Origin: an uncultured Chlorobiaceae bacterium
Lineage (GTDB): Bacteria > Bacteroidota > Chlorobiia > Chlorobiales > Chlorobiaceae
Assembly (NCBI GenBank): GCA_903838095.1
Contig: CAILXE010000261.1
Coordinates: 1-6,895, forward strand
DNA: 6,895 nt
Reading direction: 5' to 3'
The translations under genes and the position numbers were made by a program. The notes below the pieces were generated by a model that did not search any database, was not told the DNA's origin, and worked only from the letters and a program-made list of their open reading frames with translations. Below are positions 6,529-6,895 of the stretch, in pieces. Every line of letters begins with the position of its first letter. Within the stretch, counting starts at the first letter, position 1.

Positions 6529-6895
6529 ATGGCTCAGAAAGTAAATATAACAGATAAATTTATTGTTGTCGGCGATAGAGTATTAATCAAGCCAAAATCT
6601 TTAGACGAAAGAACAAAATCTGGTATTTATCTTCCGCCTGGTGTTCAGGAAAAAGAGAAAATCCAGACAGGTTATATTATCAAAACGGGGCCGGGCTATC
6701 CTGTGGGGCCCCCGCCCGAGTCTGACGAGCCATGGAAAGAGAGGGTATCTGCTGCACAGTACATTCCTTTGCAGGCAAAAGTCGGAGATATGGCTATTTT
6801 TATTCAGAGCAGCTCTTATGAAATTGAGTATGAAGAGGAGCGATACATTATTGTCCCGAATTCGGCGATTCTGCTTTTAATCAGGGAAGATGACG
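6529..6895 (+). CDS. GroES/Cpn10-family co-chaperonin, divergent paralogue, partial at C-terminus
   Basis: Relative of the GroES lid that caps the GroEL folding chamber. I translated 122 codons plus one base; no stop occurs before the window ends. The N-terminal strand VGDRVLIKPKSLDERTKSG (14-32) matches the Cpn10 start. A mobile-loop equivalent at about 26-45 carries a hydrophobic I-Y-L tripeptide (33-35), where classical GroES has I-V/I-L/I for GroEL contact, followed by EKEKIQTGYIIKTGPG (41-56), akin to AKEKPQEGEVVAVGPG. After GPG there is an enlarged segment, PVGPPPESDEPWKERVSAAQ (58-77), before YIPLQAKVGDMAIF (78-91), which aligns with the canonical PLDVKVGDRVLF. The C-terminal YEEERYIIVPNSAILLLI (101-118) matches the end of GroES. 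The ATG at 6529 is the natural start, with only a distant AGG at 6509-6511 and no good Shine-Dalgarno motif. No groEL follows within view, and classical GroES is about 95-100 aa, so this is probably a second, specialised or orphan Cpn10 rather than the housekeeping one. Confidence 0.85.
   Translation, partial: MAQKVNITDKFIVVGDRVLIKPKSLDERTKSGIYLPPGVQEKEKIQTGYIIKTGPGYPVGPPPESDEPWKERVSAAQYIPLQAKVGDMAIFIQSSSYEIEYEEERYIIVPNSAILLLIREDD

Noticed and set aside
6641..6880. 79-codon plus-strand frame inside the GroES-like gene
   Set aside because: Same strand but another frame from the GroES-like protein, which shows continuous Cpn10 motifs; the overlapping frame has no recognisable content.

Overview
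The window is an ordinary-looking, densely packed chromosomal segment from a Gram-negative-type, rod-shape-determining bacterium. Moderate GC, sparse Shine-Dalgarno motifs, GTG starts and the protein sequences together suggest the Chlorobiota/Bacteroidota group, most likely a green sulfur bacterium (Chlorobium/Pelodictyon-like). This assignment is recognition by eye, not a search result. I see no mobile element, CRISPR array, rRNA or tRNA, and no stretch over 300 bases lacks a gene.

Positions 1-6446 hold six genes that all read on the minus strand. In transcription order they are mreC (6446-5604), mreD (5586-5095), mrdA/PBP2 (5091-3166), an FAD-linked oxidase of the GlcD/D-lactate dehydrogenase type (3169-1682), smpB (1669-1196) and tyrS (1102-1, with its C-terminal end outside the window). 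Spacings are 17 nt, 3 nt, a 4-nt ATGA overlap, 12 nt and 97-1 = about 93 nt, so at least mreC to smpB looks like one operon. Positions 6529-6895 hold the start of a divergently transcribed gene on the plus strand, an unusual GroES/Cpn10-family co-chaperonin that runs off the end. The 82-bp region between mreC and this gene must hold both promoters and contains a perfect 6-5-6 inverted repeat.

The first three genes form the cell-elongation module: MreC and MreD are inner-membrane scaffold proteins, and PBP2 is the transpeptidase that crosslinks lateral-wall peptidoglycan. The usual partners mreB and rodA are absent from the visible neighbourhood. The oxidase has no obvious link to wall synthesis, although it is start-stop coupled to mrdA. 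SmpB (trans-translation, ribosome rescue) and TyrRS (tRNA charging) are translation genes. I did not find a clearly novel system. The most notable points are the GroES-like protein with an enlarged central segment, the PBP2-oxidase coupling, and the palindrome in the divergent promoter region.
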